Positions 31,139 through 39,178 of a stretch of DNA of 42,987 nt are shown one piece after another (position 1 is the stretch's first letter; every line of letters starts with the position of its first letter). Both the position numbers and the translations under genes were made by a program. Source of the DNA: JBMCWH01 sp048621635 (GTDB taxonomy: Bacteria; Patescibacteriota; WWE3; JAUXAW01; JAYEID01); contig JBMCWH010000004.1 in assembly GCA_048621635.1 (NCBI GenBank), forward strand, positions 1-42,987, given 5' to 3'. The notes beneath the pieces are model-generated. The model was not told the origin of the DNA and made no database searches. It worked only from the letters and a program-made list of their open reading frames with translations.

Positions 31139-32398
31139 ATGATAAAAAAGATTGAAATAGCAAAAAATACTCTTTACCAGATTGTTGGTAAATTCTTTAC
31201 TGCATCCTCTACTCTTTTAGTAACAATGCTGGTTACGCGAACTTTTGGCCCAGAAGGGTACGGTGATTTTATGATTATGACTACCTATCCCTCTTTTTAT
31301 TGGATCATGGTTGATTTTGGATTTAATCAAATTGCAGTGAGAAAGATGCGTAGATCTCGCCAAGAATCTGTTCACATTTTTTCCGATCTCCTGTTTCTTC
31401 GTTTTTTTCTTAGCTTGTTCTTTTTTGCAATAGCTTGGATTGTTTTGCGATTTTTGCCCTATTCTGTCGCTGTTAAACAAGGCGCGAGTGTTAACCTGCT
31501 AAGCCTTTTCTTCCTCTCTTTTTTTCAATCTGTGTGTTCTTTATTCCAGGCCCGGTTAGATTACGGTCTTCAACTTATTGCTCAGATTGTTGGCGCGCTT
31601 TCCCGTCTTATTTTGGTTGGTCTTTTTGTTTATCTTGGGTTTAGCACGTTTTACACTGTGATGGGGGTTTTGTTAAGTTACTTTTTCCAAGCTTTTGCTG
31701 GCGCGCTTTTGTCGCGGAAGTTTTTAACTTGGGCTGATTTAAAAGTAAATTTCCCTCGTGCTAAAAAGCTTTTCTTTACCGCCATACCTGTTGGTCTTGC
31801 TCTTGTTTTTAATATTTTGGACTTTAAAATAGACAGTTTGATGCTCTCTATATTGCCCTTACCTGAGGGAATGAAAAACAACGCTGCGGTAGGTTTTTAT
31901 AGTACTGCATTTAAAATTTTCGATGTCGTTTTAGCTTTACCCTTCTTTTTCGTCAGCTCAGTATATCCTGTACTTATTTCCAGGTATAAAGAAAGTAAAG
32001 AGAAGGCTAGGTTCTTGTTTTCTAAAGCTTTTCGTATATTGCTTATGCTCTCTTTGGTCTGTTTTATTTTTGGGGAGCTCTTTGCTTCTTTAATGATTAG
32101 AGTTTTGGCTGGTGGAGAGTTTACTGCTGCTGTGTTACCTTTACGGATACTGTTTATTGGTTTACCCTTGTTTTTTTCTTCTTCTCTTCTTTCGCATACA
32201 GTTATGGTTCTAGATGAACAAAAAAAGCTACCCTGGATTTATGGGTTTGCAACAGTGGTGAATGTTTTCTTGAATTTTATTTTTATTCCTCGCTATGCTT
32301 ATTTGGCTGCGGCAGTAATAACTGGAGTAACAGAACTGCTAATTTTCGTTTATCTTCTACGCTTAGTTTTCCGGAGTAAATTATTTAATAGAGGCTAA
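31139..32398 (+). CDS. Wzx-type polysaccharide flippase (MOP/MATE superfamily)
   Basis: Integral membrane transporter that moves undecaprenyl-linked glycans across the membrane. About 12 membrane spans in 419 residues; RTFGPEGYGDFMIMTTYP and DFGFNQIAVRKMRR near the N-terminus, and VGFYSTAFKIFDVVLALP in the second half, are typical of the polysaccharide-export branch. MurJ is an alternative within the superfamily, but the neighbouring glycosyltransferase and O-antigen ligase-like genes favour Wzx. It converges on the sulfotransferase-like gene, with only 7 bp between the two stops. Confidence 0.82.
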   Translation: MIKKIEIAKNTLYQIVGKFFTASSTLLVTMLVTRTFGPEGYGDFMIMTTYPSFYWIMVDFGFNQIAVRKMRRSRQESVHIFSDLLFLRFFLSLFFFAIAWIVLRFLPYSVAVKQGASVNLLSLFFLSFFQSVCSLFQARLDYGLQLIAQIVGALSRLILVGLFVYLGFSTFYTVMGVLLSYFFQAFAGALLSRKFLTWADLKVNFPRAKKLFFTAIPVGLALVFNILDFKIDSLMLSILPLPEGMKNNAAVGFYSTAFKIFDVVLALPFFFVSSVYPVLISRYKESKEKARFLFSKAFRILLMLSLVCFIFGELFASLMIRVLAGGEFTAAVLPLRILFIGLPLFFSSSLLSHTVMVLDEQKKLPWIYGFATVVNVFLNFIFIPRYAYLAAAVITGVTELLIFVYLLRLVFRSKLFNRG

Positions 32399-32405
32399 AA
32401 CTTCT

Positions 32406-33158
32406 TTAGATTTCCTTTTCTTTTAACCGTTGGTAGAGCTCTAGCAGCTCTGCTTTGAAGAAGTAAATAACTGCTTGGGAAAGGATATTTAGCTTCTTTT
32501 TTCTTTTTAGCAGTTTAGGATCAAATATTTTTTCAAATTTTGGTGGTTCTAAACTAATTCCATATTTTTGGTTTGCTTGTGTTATTAACTTGTCTGGTTT
32601 CTCGATGAGTTTTTCTAAAGAAATAAGTAAGCAATGGTCCTTATTTTGCTCGTAAAAGTCAAGTATTTTTTTGTTATAAATTAACCAGCTTCTTGCTGCG
32701 TTAAACGGCCATAGCCGAATAGGCCAGTCTGACCACCTTCTGATTAAGGAATCAATTACTAAGAAAGGGTGTCGGAAGATAAAGATGTAATTTGCGTTGG
32801 GGCATATTTTTTTGTACGGGCGAAGAAAAAGGACAGTGCGCGGATCTTTCCAACCCCAGGTGTTGGAAGTATTTTTTTTATTTTTCTTGTTTACTAGCTT
32901 TTTCAGTTGACTTATATCTTGCGGGGAAAAAGTAGGTCTTTTGGGTGTAAACAGAGGAATTCGTTTATTGTCTAACAGCTTTTGGTGTAGTTCAGTGAAA
33001 TCTGTGTCCTCAAAGAAACCACGTTTGTTATCTGATCTTGAATCCATCAAAGTATTTCCAATGTTTAGCCCGCTTTTTTGCAAATAGTTAGCTAACAAAG
33101 AAGTTCCGGATCTGTGCATTCCGGTGATGATAATTATCTTGTCTTGGGCGTTGTTCAT
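32406..33158 (-). CDS. Sulfotransferase-family protein
   Basis: P-loop protein of the PAPS-dependent sulfotransferase type. IIITGMHRSGTSLLANYL is the 5'-phosphosulfate loop, FIFRHPFLVIDSLIRRW matches the 3'-phosphate-binding RxP..S segment, and DPRTVLFLRPY and the closing basic tail fit the family. 250 residues, with no signal peptide or span. It probably modifies a surface glycan, given its neighbours; sulfate transfer itself is inferred from family. On the reverse strand, diverging from the GT2 gene. Confidence 0.8.
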   Translation of the reverse strand: MNNAQDKIIIITGMHRSGTSLLANYLQKSGLNIGNTLMDSRSDNKRGFFEDTDFTELHQKLLDNKRIPLFTPKRPTFSPQDISQLKKLVNKKNKKNTSNTWGWKDPRTVLFLRPYKKICPNANYIFIFRHPFLVIDSLIRRWSDWPIRLWPFNAARSWLIYNKKILDFYEQNKDHCLLISLEKLIEKPDKLITQANQKYGISLEPPKFEKIFDPKLLKRKKKLNILSQAVIYFFKAELLELYQRLKEKEI

Positions 33159-33165
33159 TTTTATT

Positions 33166-33171
33166 ATTATA
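33166..33171 (-). promoter_or_regulatory. -10 box of the sulfotransferase gene
   Basis: Consensus TATAAT on the reverse strand, directly preceded by TG, 7 nt from the ATG at 33158. Confidence 0.6.
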
Positions 33172-33251
33172 CAGTATTTAATTGACCTCTTTTTTTGCTG
33201 GTGGTGCTTAATTGTTTAATTGGAAGTTACCCAGTTGGTTAACTGTTTTTG

Positions 33252-33260
33252 TGTTAATAT
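33252..33260 (+). promoter_or_regulatory. Extended -10 of the GT2 gene
   Basis: TGTTAATAT ends 12 nt before ATG 33273. Together with the box at 33166 it makes a divergent promoter region for the glycan genes. Confidence 0.5.
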
Positions 33261-33272
33261 AAGCAAGTAGTT

Positions 33273-34046
33273 ATGCTTTCTGTCATAATTGTAAGTTATA
33301 ATACTCGTGATCTTTTGGCAGAGTGTCTTTCGTCTCTAAACAAATATTTACCGAAAGATTCAGAAGTTATTGTTGTGGATAACGCGTCTGAAGATGGTTC
33401 TGTTCAAATGGTTAGAAAAAGATTTCCCCAGTTTAGGTTGATTGATCTTTATGAAAATAGAGGATTCGGAGGAGCTAATAATGTGGGGGCTTGCCTAGCT
33501 GCAGGGGATTTGCTTTGGTTTTTAAATAGTGATGCTGTTCTTCATTCCTCACCGCGACCTGTTTTGGATTTTTTCGCTCACAATTCTGTTGGTATTTTGG
33601 GTACTAAGTTGGTAGATTCTGATGGGACAATACAGCGCTATGTTTGTGGTTCTTTTTATACACTTTTTACCCCTCTTAGAAAATATCTTCCTTGGGCGCC
33701 TGCTCCTTGGAAGGCTTCCGAACCGCGAAAAGTGGATTGGGTTTCGGGCGCCTCTATGTTTGTGCAGCAATCAGTAATGGATCAGCTGGATGGGTTTGAT
33801 GAGCAATATTTTATGTATTTTGAGGATCAGGATTTATGTTATCGGGCTAAAAAAGCTGGTTACCTTGTGTACTATTTTCCCTTTTACGAGGTGGAACATT
33901 ACGAAGGAGGGAGTTTCTCAAAAAGAAAGGATGCTAAGTTGTTGTATTACAAAACTTTCCGTAAGTTTGTAAAGAAGACCCGGCCTAAATGGGAGTCTTG
34001 GTTGCTTGCTAAATTATTAACTGTTTGGAAAAAGCTGTTATTCTAA
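33273..34046 (+). CDS. GT2-family glycosyltransferase (rhamnosyltransferase-like)
   Basis: Inverting GT-A glycosyltransferase. The first residues MLSVIIVSYNTRDLLAECL and VIVVDNASEDGS form the nucleotide-sugar site. LWFLNSDAV has the DxD-like metal site in the NSD form, and WVSGASMFVQQSVMDQLDGF and FEDQDLCYRAKKAGY (the ED general base) complete the family pattern common to WbbL-like enzymes. 257 residues. Its TAA overlaps the ATG of the next gene (TAATG), so the two are translationally coupled. Confidence 0.9.
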   Translation: MLSVIIVSYNTRDLLAECLSSLNKYLPKDSEVIVVDNASEDGSVQMVRKRFPQFRLIDLYENRGFGGANNVGACLAAGDLLWFLNSDAVLHSSPRPVLDFFAHNSVGILGTKLVDSDGTIQRYVCGSFYTLFTPLRKYLPWAPAPWKASEPRKVDWVSGASMFVQQSVMDQLDGFDEQYFMYFEDQDLCYRAKKAGYLVYYFPFYEVEHYEGGSFSKRKDAKLLYYKTFRKFVKKTRPKWESWLLAKLLTVWKKLLF

Positions 34047-35401
34047 TGGATTTTCTTCACTTTCTTGTTTATTGTCTGCCTTTTAGCTTAGTTTTTGGTC
34101 AGTTAGGTAGATTTCCTGGTTTTGGGGGGGAAACTCGTGTCTATATTTGGGATGTTTTGGTTTTTCTAATTGTTGGTGTTTGGCTAGTGGAGAAGCTTCT
34201 CTCTCAATCCAAGATTAAGCTTCCTCGTTTTTGGTTTTTTTTGCTTTTTTTTAACTTTATTTCTTTTTTATCTCTTCTGAACGGTTTACGTTGGTTAGAT
34301 ATGGGTGCTGGGATGGTTTCTGCTGCTTATTGGGTGCGATGGTTTGTGTACACGTTTCTTTATTTTGTCGCTGCTGATCTTTGGCAGCAAGATAGTAAGT
34401 TTAAATGGCGCCTGGCGAATTGTTTTTTGCTTAGTGCTGTTTTGTTAGGCTTACTGGGTTTTTTACAGTTAGTTATTTTTCCTGATTTATCAGTACTTGA
34501 CCCTAATTTGGGGTGGGATCCGCACAAAAATAGATTGGTTTCTACTTGGCTAGACCCCAATTTTTTGGGGGCTTATTTTGTATTATGCCTAAATTTGTCG
34601 TTAGCTAGGTTACTTTCCTTACCTGAGAGGGGTAATAAGGTAGAGCAAGAAAGGCGCACCCACAATTCTGTAGAAGTTGACAAGATTTCTAAGTTTATAG
34701 TTGGAATCTTCTATTTTACACAGGATCTATTGTTTGGAATTTGGAATTTTCTTACTAACTCTATGTGGGGAAACATTCTTTGTTGTTTGGTGATTACTGT
34801 TGCTTTGTTGCTTACTTTTTCTCGTAGTGCTTGGGGGATGATGGGAATAGTCTTAGGTTTTTGGGGGATTTTTAGGCTTCGTTGGCTGTTACCCATTATG
34901 GCAGCGCTTTTCTTTTCTGCTTATTTTTTCGTTCCTCGTGTGCAGACTAGGTTGGCGGGGATAACAGACCCGGCGGATTCTTCACAAATGCGAATTGTTT
35001 CTTGGCAGCGGACTTTGGAGATAATTAAAGATTACCCGGTTTTGGGAGTAGGTTTTAATGCGTTCAGATACGCCCAAGAGCGGGGAGGGTATTTTAGGGA
35101 TGAGCGCGGTGTTCCGATAAAAAGTGGGCATTCTGGTGCAGGTTCCGATTCCAGCCTTCTATTGGTTTTTGCTACTACCGGAGTAATTGGGTTATTAGCC
35201 TACCTTTGCCTTTTGGGTAGTTTGGGTTGGTCTTCGTTCTGCGTTTTTCGTAAAAATCCCGATAGGTTACTGTCTTTATCGTTTTTTAGTGGTTTGCTGG
35301 GCCTTTTTGCTGAGTCTAATTTTATTAATTCTTTGTTCTTTTCTCCTTTGCTTATCTGGTTGTGGTTGTTTGCTGCTAATGGGCAGGAGGAAGAGTTATG
35401 A
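34046..35401 (+). CDS. O-antigen ligase/polymerase-like membrane protein 1
   Basis: About 12 hydrophobic spans with a long outer loop. LLTFSRSAWGMMGIVLG and WQRTLEIIKDYPVLGVGFNAF followed by SGHSGAGSDSSLLLVFATTGVIGLLAYL are the Wzy/WaaL family pattern (the RxAW and GxGxNxF regions and the histidine-containing loop). It could polymerise a glycan repeat or ligate a glycan to an acceptor. ATG 34046 overlaps the GT2 stop; a TTG at 34025 is possible. 451 residues; the following paralogue overlaps it by 4 bp (ATGA). Confidence 0.8.
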   Translation: MDFLHFLVYCLPFSLVFGQLGRFPGFGGETRVYIWDVLVFLIVGVWLVEKLLSQSKIKLPRFWFFLLFFNFISFLSLLNGLRWLDMGAGMVSAAYWVRWFVYTFLYFVAADLWQQDSKFKWRLANCFLLSAVLLGLLGFLQLVIFPDLSVLDPNLGWDPHKNRLVSTWLDPNFLGAYFVLCLNLSLARLLSLPERGNKVEQERRTHNSVEVDKISKFIVGIFYFTQDLLFGIWNFLTNSMWGNILCCLVITVALLLTFSRSAWGMMGIVLGFWGIFRLRWLLPIMAALFFSAYFFVPRVQTRLAGITDPADSSQMRIVSWQRTLEIIKDYPVLGVGFNAFRYAQERGGYFRDERGVPIKSGHSGAGSDSSLLLVFATTGVIGLLAYLCLLGSLGWSSFCVFRKNPDRLLSLSFFSGLLGLFAESNFINSLFFSPLLIWLWLFAANGQEEEL

Positions 35402-36669
35402 TTTCTTGGCAACAAAAATTAGACAAAATTTTGCTGTTTTTGATCTTCCTTTGTTTAGCTGCGGCTCCTCTTTATGTTATTCGTTTTCACTTTGTTCTCT
35501 CACCTTTAGCCGAGTTTAGTTATCCCACAACTTTACTAGAACTGTTTTTATTTTTACTTTTTCTTGTTTGGGTAATTAGAAAAATATTTAGTTTGGTTTG
35601 GCTGGGGGAGCCTTTAGTTGAAGAGTGGAGTGCGCTAAGTGTCTTAATTTTAATCTTACTAGGTCTAGCTTCAGTTTCAGCGGTGATTTCCCCTGTTTTG
35701 CGTAGCAGTTTGGGTATATTCAAAGCATATTTTTTAGAACCAGTACTATTTTATTTCCTGCTCCGTGATTTGAGGAAAATTGAGACTTTGCCTAAATGGA
35801 TAGTTTCTGGTTTGTTTCTGTCCGGGTTTTGGTTAGCTATTCTTGGTATTGGACAAGGTTTGTTTGGTGTTTTGGCTGTTACCCCACACGAACTGCCGCG
35901 AGCACACGGTGTTTACAACTCTGCCAATGCCTTAGCTTTGTATCTTGGACCCCTTATTATTCTTATCGCTGCTTTTCTTTCTAATCACGACCGAGCTGGA
36001 GAAAACTTTTTCCTTTACAGAAAATCTGTTTTAAGAATTTTGTTGTTGGTATTGTTGGCAGCTTTTGGCTTGTCCTGTTCGTTGGGGGGGATAGTTGGAT
36101 TATTAGCTGCTAGTCTTTTTTTACTTCTGTCTACACGAAATTTTCAGAAGGCTAAGAGATTTCTTTTGTTCAGTGTGCCCTTACTTTTTGTTTTTACAAT
36201 ATTTTTTGTATTTTTTATTGTTCCCCAAATCACTCCGGAAAAAAATATTCCCGTGGCGCGTGTTTCTGATAGTACTGTAGTTATTCGCCTTTGTCTTTGG
36301 GAAGGAACCAGAGATATGCTTTTGCAGCGAACCTCTTTAGGTGCGGGTCTTTCCGGTTTTAAGCATGTGTACAGGGATTTTCGGACCTGTGATAATGAGT
36401 TGCTGGAGTATCCTCACAACATTTTTCTCAATTTTTGGTCAGAAATAGGTTTGTTGGGTGTCCTCGTGTTTCTATTCTTTTGTGGATTGTGGGTTTTTAG
36501 GATAGATGGTGAAGATGTGTCTGGTAGGGGCAAAAGAATCATTGCTAGTGCTTTTTTGGCACAGTTTGTTTACTTCTTAGTCCACGGTTTAGTAGATGTT
36601 CCTTATTTTAAAAATGATCTTGCCTTGCAGTTTTGGACTCTGGTTGCTTTTAGTGTTAACTGGTTTTAG
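35398..36669 (+). CDS. O-antigen ligase/polymerase-like membrane protein 2
   Basis: A second polytopic protein of the same broad family. It has LLRDLRKIETLPKW, a PRAHGVYNSANALALYLGPL segment, FGLSCSLGGIVGLLAASLF and TSLGAGLSGFKHVY, then EYPHNIFLNFWSEIGLLG, a typical Wzy/WaaL histidine motif near the C-terminus. It differs clearly from the preceding gene, so this is not a recent duplication; one may be a polymerase and the other a ligase (inference). 423 residues. The unit ends here and is followed by the hairpin element at 36753-36840. Confidence 0.8.
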   Translation: MISWQQKLDKILLFLIFLCLAAAPLYVIRFHFVLSPLAEFSYPTTLLELFLFLLFLVWVIRKIFSLVWLGEPLVEEWSALSVLILILLGLASVSAVISPVLRSSLGIFKAYFLEPVLFYFLLRDLRKIETLPKWIVSGLFLSGFWLAILGIGQGLFGVLAVTPHELPRAHGVYNSANALALYLGPLIILIAAFLSNHDRAGENFFLYRKSVLRILLLVLLAAFGLSCSLGGIVGLLAASLFLLLSTRNFQKAKRFLLFSVPLLFVFTIFFVFFIVPQITPEKNIPVARVSDSTVVIRLCLWEGTRDMLLQRTSLGAGLSGFKHVYRDFRTCDNELLEYPHNIFLNFWSEIGLLGVLVFLFFCGLWVFRIDGEDVSGRGKRIIASAFLAQFVYFLVHGLVDVPYFKNDLALQFWTLVAFSVNWF

Positions 36670-36752
36670 TTCTTCTTGACAGTTTTTGTTGATAACGGTA
36701 ATCTAAGATTACTTGTTTAGGGTAAGCCTTTCTATTAGATCTTGAATAAGAG

Positions 36753-36840
36753 TGGTCTCGGCCCTTTTGGTGTGAGACCAACGGGTTTAAAATTCAAGGC
36801 TCTGGGGCTTTGGATTGGAGAGAGCTTTGTTGGTCTCACA
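36753..36840 (+). ncRNA. Structured intergenic element with alternative hairpins
   Basis: TGTGAGACCAA (36771-36781) pairs perfectly with TTGGTCTCACA (36830-36840). Inside, CAAGGCTCT (36795-36803) pairs with AGAGCTTTG (36821-36829) with one G-U. The first arm can instead pair with GGTCTC at 36754-36759, which makes two exclusive folds. A T-rich stretch follows. It could be the terminator of the glycan unit, a small RNA or an attenuator for the GGDEF gene. Confidence 0.5.
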
Positions 36841-36914
36841 TCTTTAATATTTTCCTCTATTTTTCTTGTTTTTGATTTGATTACACTTCTTGCTTGTTAG
36901 ATACTTCTTTACTT

Positions 36915-36923
36915 TGCTATAAT
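36915..36923 (+). promoter_or_regulatory. Extended -10 of the GGDEF gene
   Basis: TGCTATAAT, a perfect extended -10, ends 6 nt before ATG 36930. It is the clearest leaderless arrangement in the window. Confidence 0.65.
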
Positions 36924-36929
36924 TTGAGC

Positions 36930-37418
36930 ATGCGTAGATTGAAAGACTTTTTTCGCGCCTTGTTTTACGTTTTTAGGTATGGAAGCAAGGTAATGTTTAA
37001 GGATAATCTTACGGGGTTATATAACCGCCAGTTTTTTGATAGAGTAGCGGATATTGAGATTTCTCGCGCTCTTAGGTATGATCACCCTCTTTCCTTGGTT
37101 CTGATTGATTTGGATGATTTTAAAAAATATAACGACCAGTTTGGACATTTACAAGGAGATCAAATTCTTCAGCGGGTAGGTAAAGCACTTTGGGAAAATT
37201 CCCGTGAGAGTGATATTCCTGCTCGGTGGGGTGGCGATGAATTTGTAGTGTTGCTACCGGATACGGATTCGGATAGTGCAAATGTCTTTTGCACACGTGT
37301 GGAGGAGAATATACCTGTGATTGATATTACTTACGGATTTTCTTCTCTAGCAGATGGTTGTGAGACTTTGTCTTGCTTAATTTCTATAGCAGACAAGAGA
37401 ATGTATCAGCATAAGTGA
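36930..37418 (+). CDS. Minimal GGDEF-domain diguanylate cyclase
   Basis: Makes cyclic di-GMP from two GTP. The domain starts DNLTGLYNRQFFDR and has LVLIDLDDFKKYNDQFGH, the active site RWGGDEFVVLLP, and the ending SIADKRMYQ. RESD ends five residues before GGDEF and is an intact RxxD inhibitory site, so product feedback is possible. Only about 30 residues precede the domain (basic and aromatic, no clear span), so there is no sensor input domain. No EAL, HD-GYP or PilZ gene is in the window. About 162 residues from ATG 36930; a longer frame from 36894 would start upstream of the promoter. Confidence 0.9.
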   Translation: MRRLKDFFRALFYVFRYGSKVMFKDNLTGLYNRQFFDRVADIEISRALRYDHPLSLVLIDLDDFKKYNDQFGHLQGDQILQRVGKALWENSRESDIPARWGGDEFVVLLPDTDSDSANVFCTRVEENIPVIDITYGFSSLADGCETLSCLISIADKRMYQHK

Positions 37419-37423
37419 TTTGT

Positions 37424-38191
37424 TTAGTCTTCGTTTTCTTCTTCCGGTTCATAGCTGACCGTTATTTCTTTTGTTGTTTTGTTTCCAGCTTCGTCTTCGG
37501 CTACTATTTTTAACACATTTTCTCCTTCTTCCAAGCGTAACTGGTAGTTAAATTTGCCCATTTTTGTATCTCCCTCTTTTTCCTCTTCAACTTTTGCCCA
37601 AAGTTTGTTTACTGTTACACGGATGTCTGGTTCTGTTATTCCTTTTATTTCAATTTTTCTTTCCTCTTCTTTTTCGATAGTTTTTCCATCTTCGGGTTGT
37701 TCGATAGTTAGCTTTGGTGGTTCGTTGTCAAAAATAACGGTCTGGGTTTTAGATATCCCACTCTTGTTTCCTGCTTTATCTTTTGCTTGAACTTGGAAGC
37801 TGTTTTCTCCTTTTTTAAGCTGGATGTTGTTGAAGGAGAAAGCCCCTTCGTTATCTACTAATGTTTCTTCTAATTTTTTCTCGTTATGAAAAAGCGTTAT
37901 TTTCGCTCCTGGTTCTGAAAAACCTTCTAGAGCAAGTGTTTGTTCTTTTACAGCGGTAGGGAGCGGCTTTAAGTACGGAGGGGCGGGTGGTATCTGGTCT
38001 GTTACTTGTTGGGTTTCTGTGTTAGGCGCAAGAATTTCCCAAAGGGTATCAATCCTTGAAAACAGGGGAATGGTTACAAAGAAGAGCAAGGTACTCACGG
38101 CAGTTATGCCAAACACAGCAAGGAGAAGCCTTTTTACAGCTTGCCATGTGTTTTGTGACTGTGGTTTGTAGTAGGATGTTCTTTTAGCCAT
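37424..38191 (-). CDS. Membrane-anchored protein with two Ig-like/cadherin-like modules
   Basis: A short basic cytoplasmic tail, one membrane span (about 19-42, VKRLLLAVFGITAVSTLLFF), a Pro-rich linker, then two beta-sandwich-type repeats. The first ends ENSFQVQAKDKAGNKSG and the second ends ENVLKIVAEDEAGNKTT; the shared DxAGNK wording is typical of bacterial Ig-like domains of glucodextranase-B type. Probably a surface or cell-wall protein; no enzyme motif is seen. ATG 38191 lies only 11 nt after the CCA end of tRNA-Thr, so it is probably co-transcribed with it. A longer frame runs through the tRNA and is rejected. 255 residues. Confidence 0.75.
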   Translation of the reverse strand: MAKRTSYYKPQSQNTWQAVKRLLLAVFGITAVSTLLFFVTIPLFSRIDTLWEILAPNTETQQVTDQIPPAPPYLKPLPTAVKEQTLALEGFSEPGAKITLFHNEKKLEETLVDNEGAFSFNNIQLKKGENSFQVQAKDKAGNKSGISKTQTVIFDNEPPKLTIEQPEDGKTIEKEEERKIEIKGITEPDIRVTVNKLWAKVEEEKEGDTKMGKFNYQLRLEEGENVLKIVAEDEAGNKTTKEITVSYEPEEENED

Positions 38192-38202
38192 GGTTTGTGT
38201 AG

Positions 38203-38278
38203 TGGAGCCGGGAAGCGGGCTCGAACCGCTGACCCACACTTTACGAAAGTGTTGCTCTACCACCTGAGCTATCCCGGC
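38203..38278 (-). tRNA. tRNA-Thr (anticodon CGT)
   Basis: On the reverse strand the acceptor stem GCCGGGA pairs with TCCCGGC, and the anticodon arm ACACT TTCGTAA AGTGT gives anticodon CGT. The T arm is AGCGG TTCGAGC CCGCT, the discriminator base is T and CCA is encoded. 76 nt. Confidence 0.96.
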
Positions 38279-38289
38279 AATACTGCTTT

Positions 38290-38298
38290 ATTTTAGCA
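38290..38298 (-). promoter_or_regulatory. Extended -10 of tRNA-Thr
   Basis: TGCTAAAAT on the reverse strand, 11 nt from the tRNA 5' end; it probably also drives the Ig-like gene downstream. Confidence 0.55.
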
Positions 38299-38346
38299 CA
38301 CTATAAAATGCAGAATCAAAGCAGGTGCACTTTTTTTTGGATATTG

Positions 38347-38355
38347 TGTTAGGAT
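38347..38355 (+). promoter_or_regulatory. Extended -10 of radC
   Basis: TGTTAGGAT ends 11 nt before the radC ATG at 38367. Confidence 0.5.
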
Positions 38356-38366
38356 AAAGTCAAGTT

Positions 38367-39041
38367 ATGAATGACAGCCATAGTCTTCGCGATTTTCCTC
38401 CAAAAGAACGTCCTCGGGAACGGTTACGAAATGTAGGTGCTGAAAATTTAAGTTTGCAAGAGCTTTTGGCATTGATAATTGAAAAAGGGGGTAAGAATCA
38501 AAATGTCCTCCAGATTGCTCAGAATTTGCTTTCTCATTTTGGTAATTTAGATAAATTAAAAGCAACTACCTTGGAGGAGCTGCAAGAGGTGCAAGGAATT
38601 GGATTTGCTACTGCTTGTAAGCTTAAGGCTGCTTTTGTTCTTGGTGGACGATTGAATAGTGATTATAAGATTTATGGAGAGAAAATTACTAAGGCGGAAG
38701 CTGTTTTTGACTTACTGGGGGATAAGTTGGCGAAGAAGAAAAAAGAATATTTTCTTGTCTTAGCACTTGATTCGCGACACAGACTACTTGCTGTAGAGGA
38801 AGTTGCGGTAGGATCTTTGAACGTTAACTCTGTTCATCCGCGGGAAATTTTTCTTCCTGTTATTTCTGCTCACGGTGCCTCAGCAATACTAGTTCACAAC
38901 CATCCTTCTGGGGATTCCCAGCCAAGTAATGCGGATATTAAAGTAACGAGGCAGTTGAAGGAAGCGGGGGAAACTTTGGGTATAAAAATACTAGATCATA
39001 TTGTTATTGGCAGAAATTCTTTTTGCAGAGTGAATGTTTGA
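38367..39041 (+). CDS. radC: RadC-family JAB/MPN protein
   Basis: DNA-repair-associated protein of still uncertain role. The N-terminal part (RPRERLRNVGAENLSLQELL) and a helix-hairpin-helix segment (EELQEVQGIGFATACKLKAAF) are followed by a JAB metalloprotease-like domain: VHPREIFLPVISAHGASAILV and VHNHPSGDSQPSNADI, which gives the HxH...D zinc ligands. 224 residues, normal for the family. Own promoter; the strong terminator at 39109-39150 follows. Confidence 0.93.
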   Translation: MNDSHSLRDFPPKERPRERLRNVGAENLSLQELLALIIEKGGKNQNVLQIAQNLLSHFGNLDKLKATTLEELQEVQGIGFATACKLKAAFVLGGRLNSDYKIYGEKITKAEAVFDLLGDKLAKKKKEYFLVLALDSRHRLLAVEEVAVGSLNVNSVHPREIFLPVISAHGASAILVHNHPSGDSQPSNADIKVTRQLKEAGETLGIKILDHIVIGRNSFCRVNV

Positions 39042-39108
39042 AGATATTTGCAATTCTTTGCAGATAATTGTGGATCATTGCTTATAGTTGTACGAGTTTA
39101 AAAAAAGT

Positions 39109-39150
39109 AACCTACCGGTTAATACTTACGAATAGTAGAACCGGTAGGTT
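39109..39150. terminator. Strong 12-bp hairpin terminator between convergent genes
   Basis: AACCTACCGGTT (39109-39120) pairs perfectly with AACCGGTAGGTT (39139-39150). A-rich sequence precedes it and TTTT follows, so it can serve radC on the + strand and the small gene that ends at 39179 on the reverse strand. Confidence 0.75.
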
Positions 39151-39178
39151 TTATGATTGATCTTGTGATTGTGAGATT

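Noticed and set aside
38192..38263. N-terminal extension of the Ig-like protein
   Set aside because: The extra residues would be encoded by tRNA-Thr; the ATG at 38191 gives a normal basic tail and membrane span.
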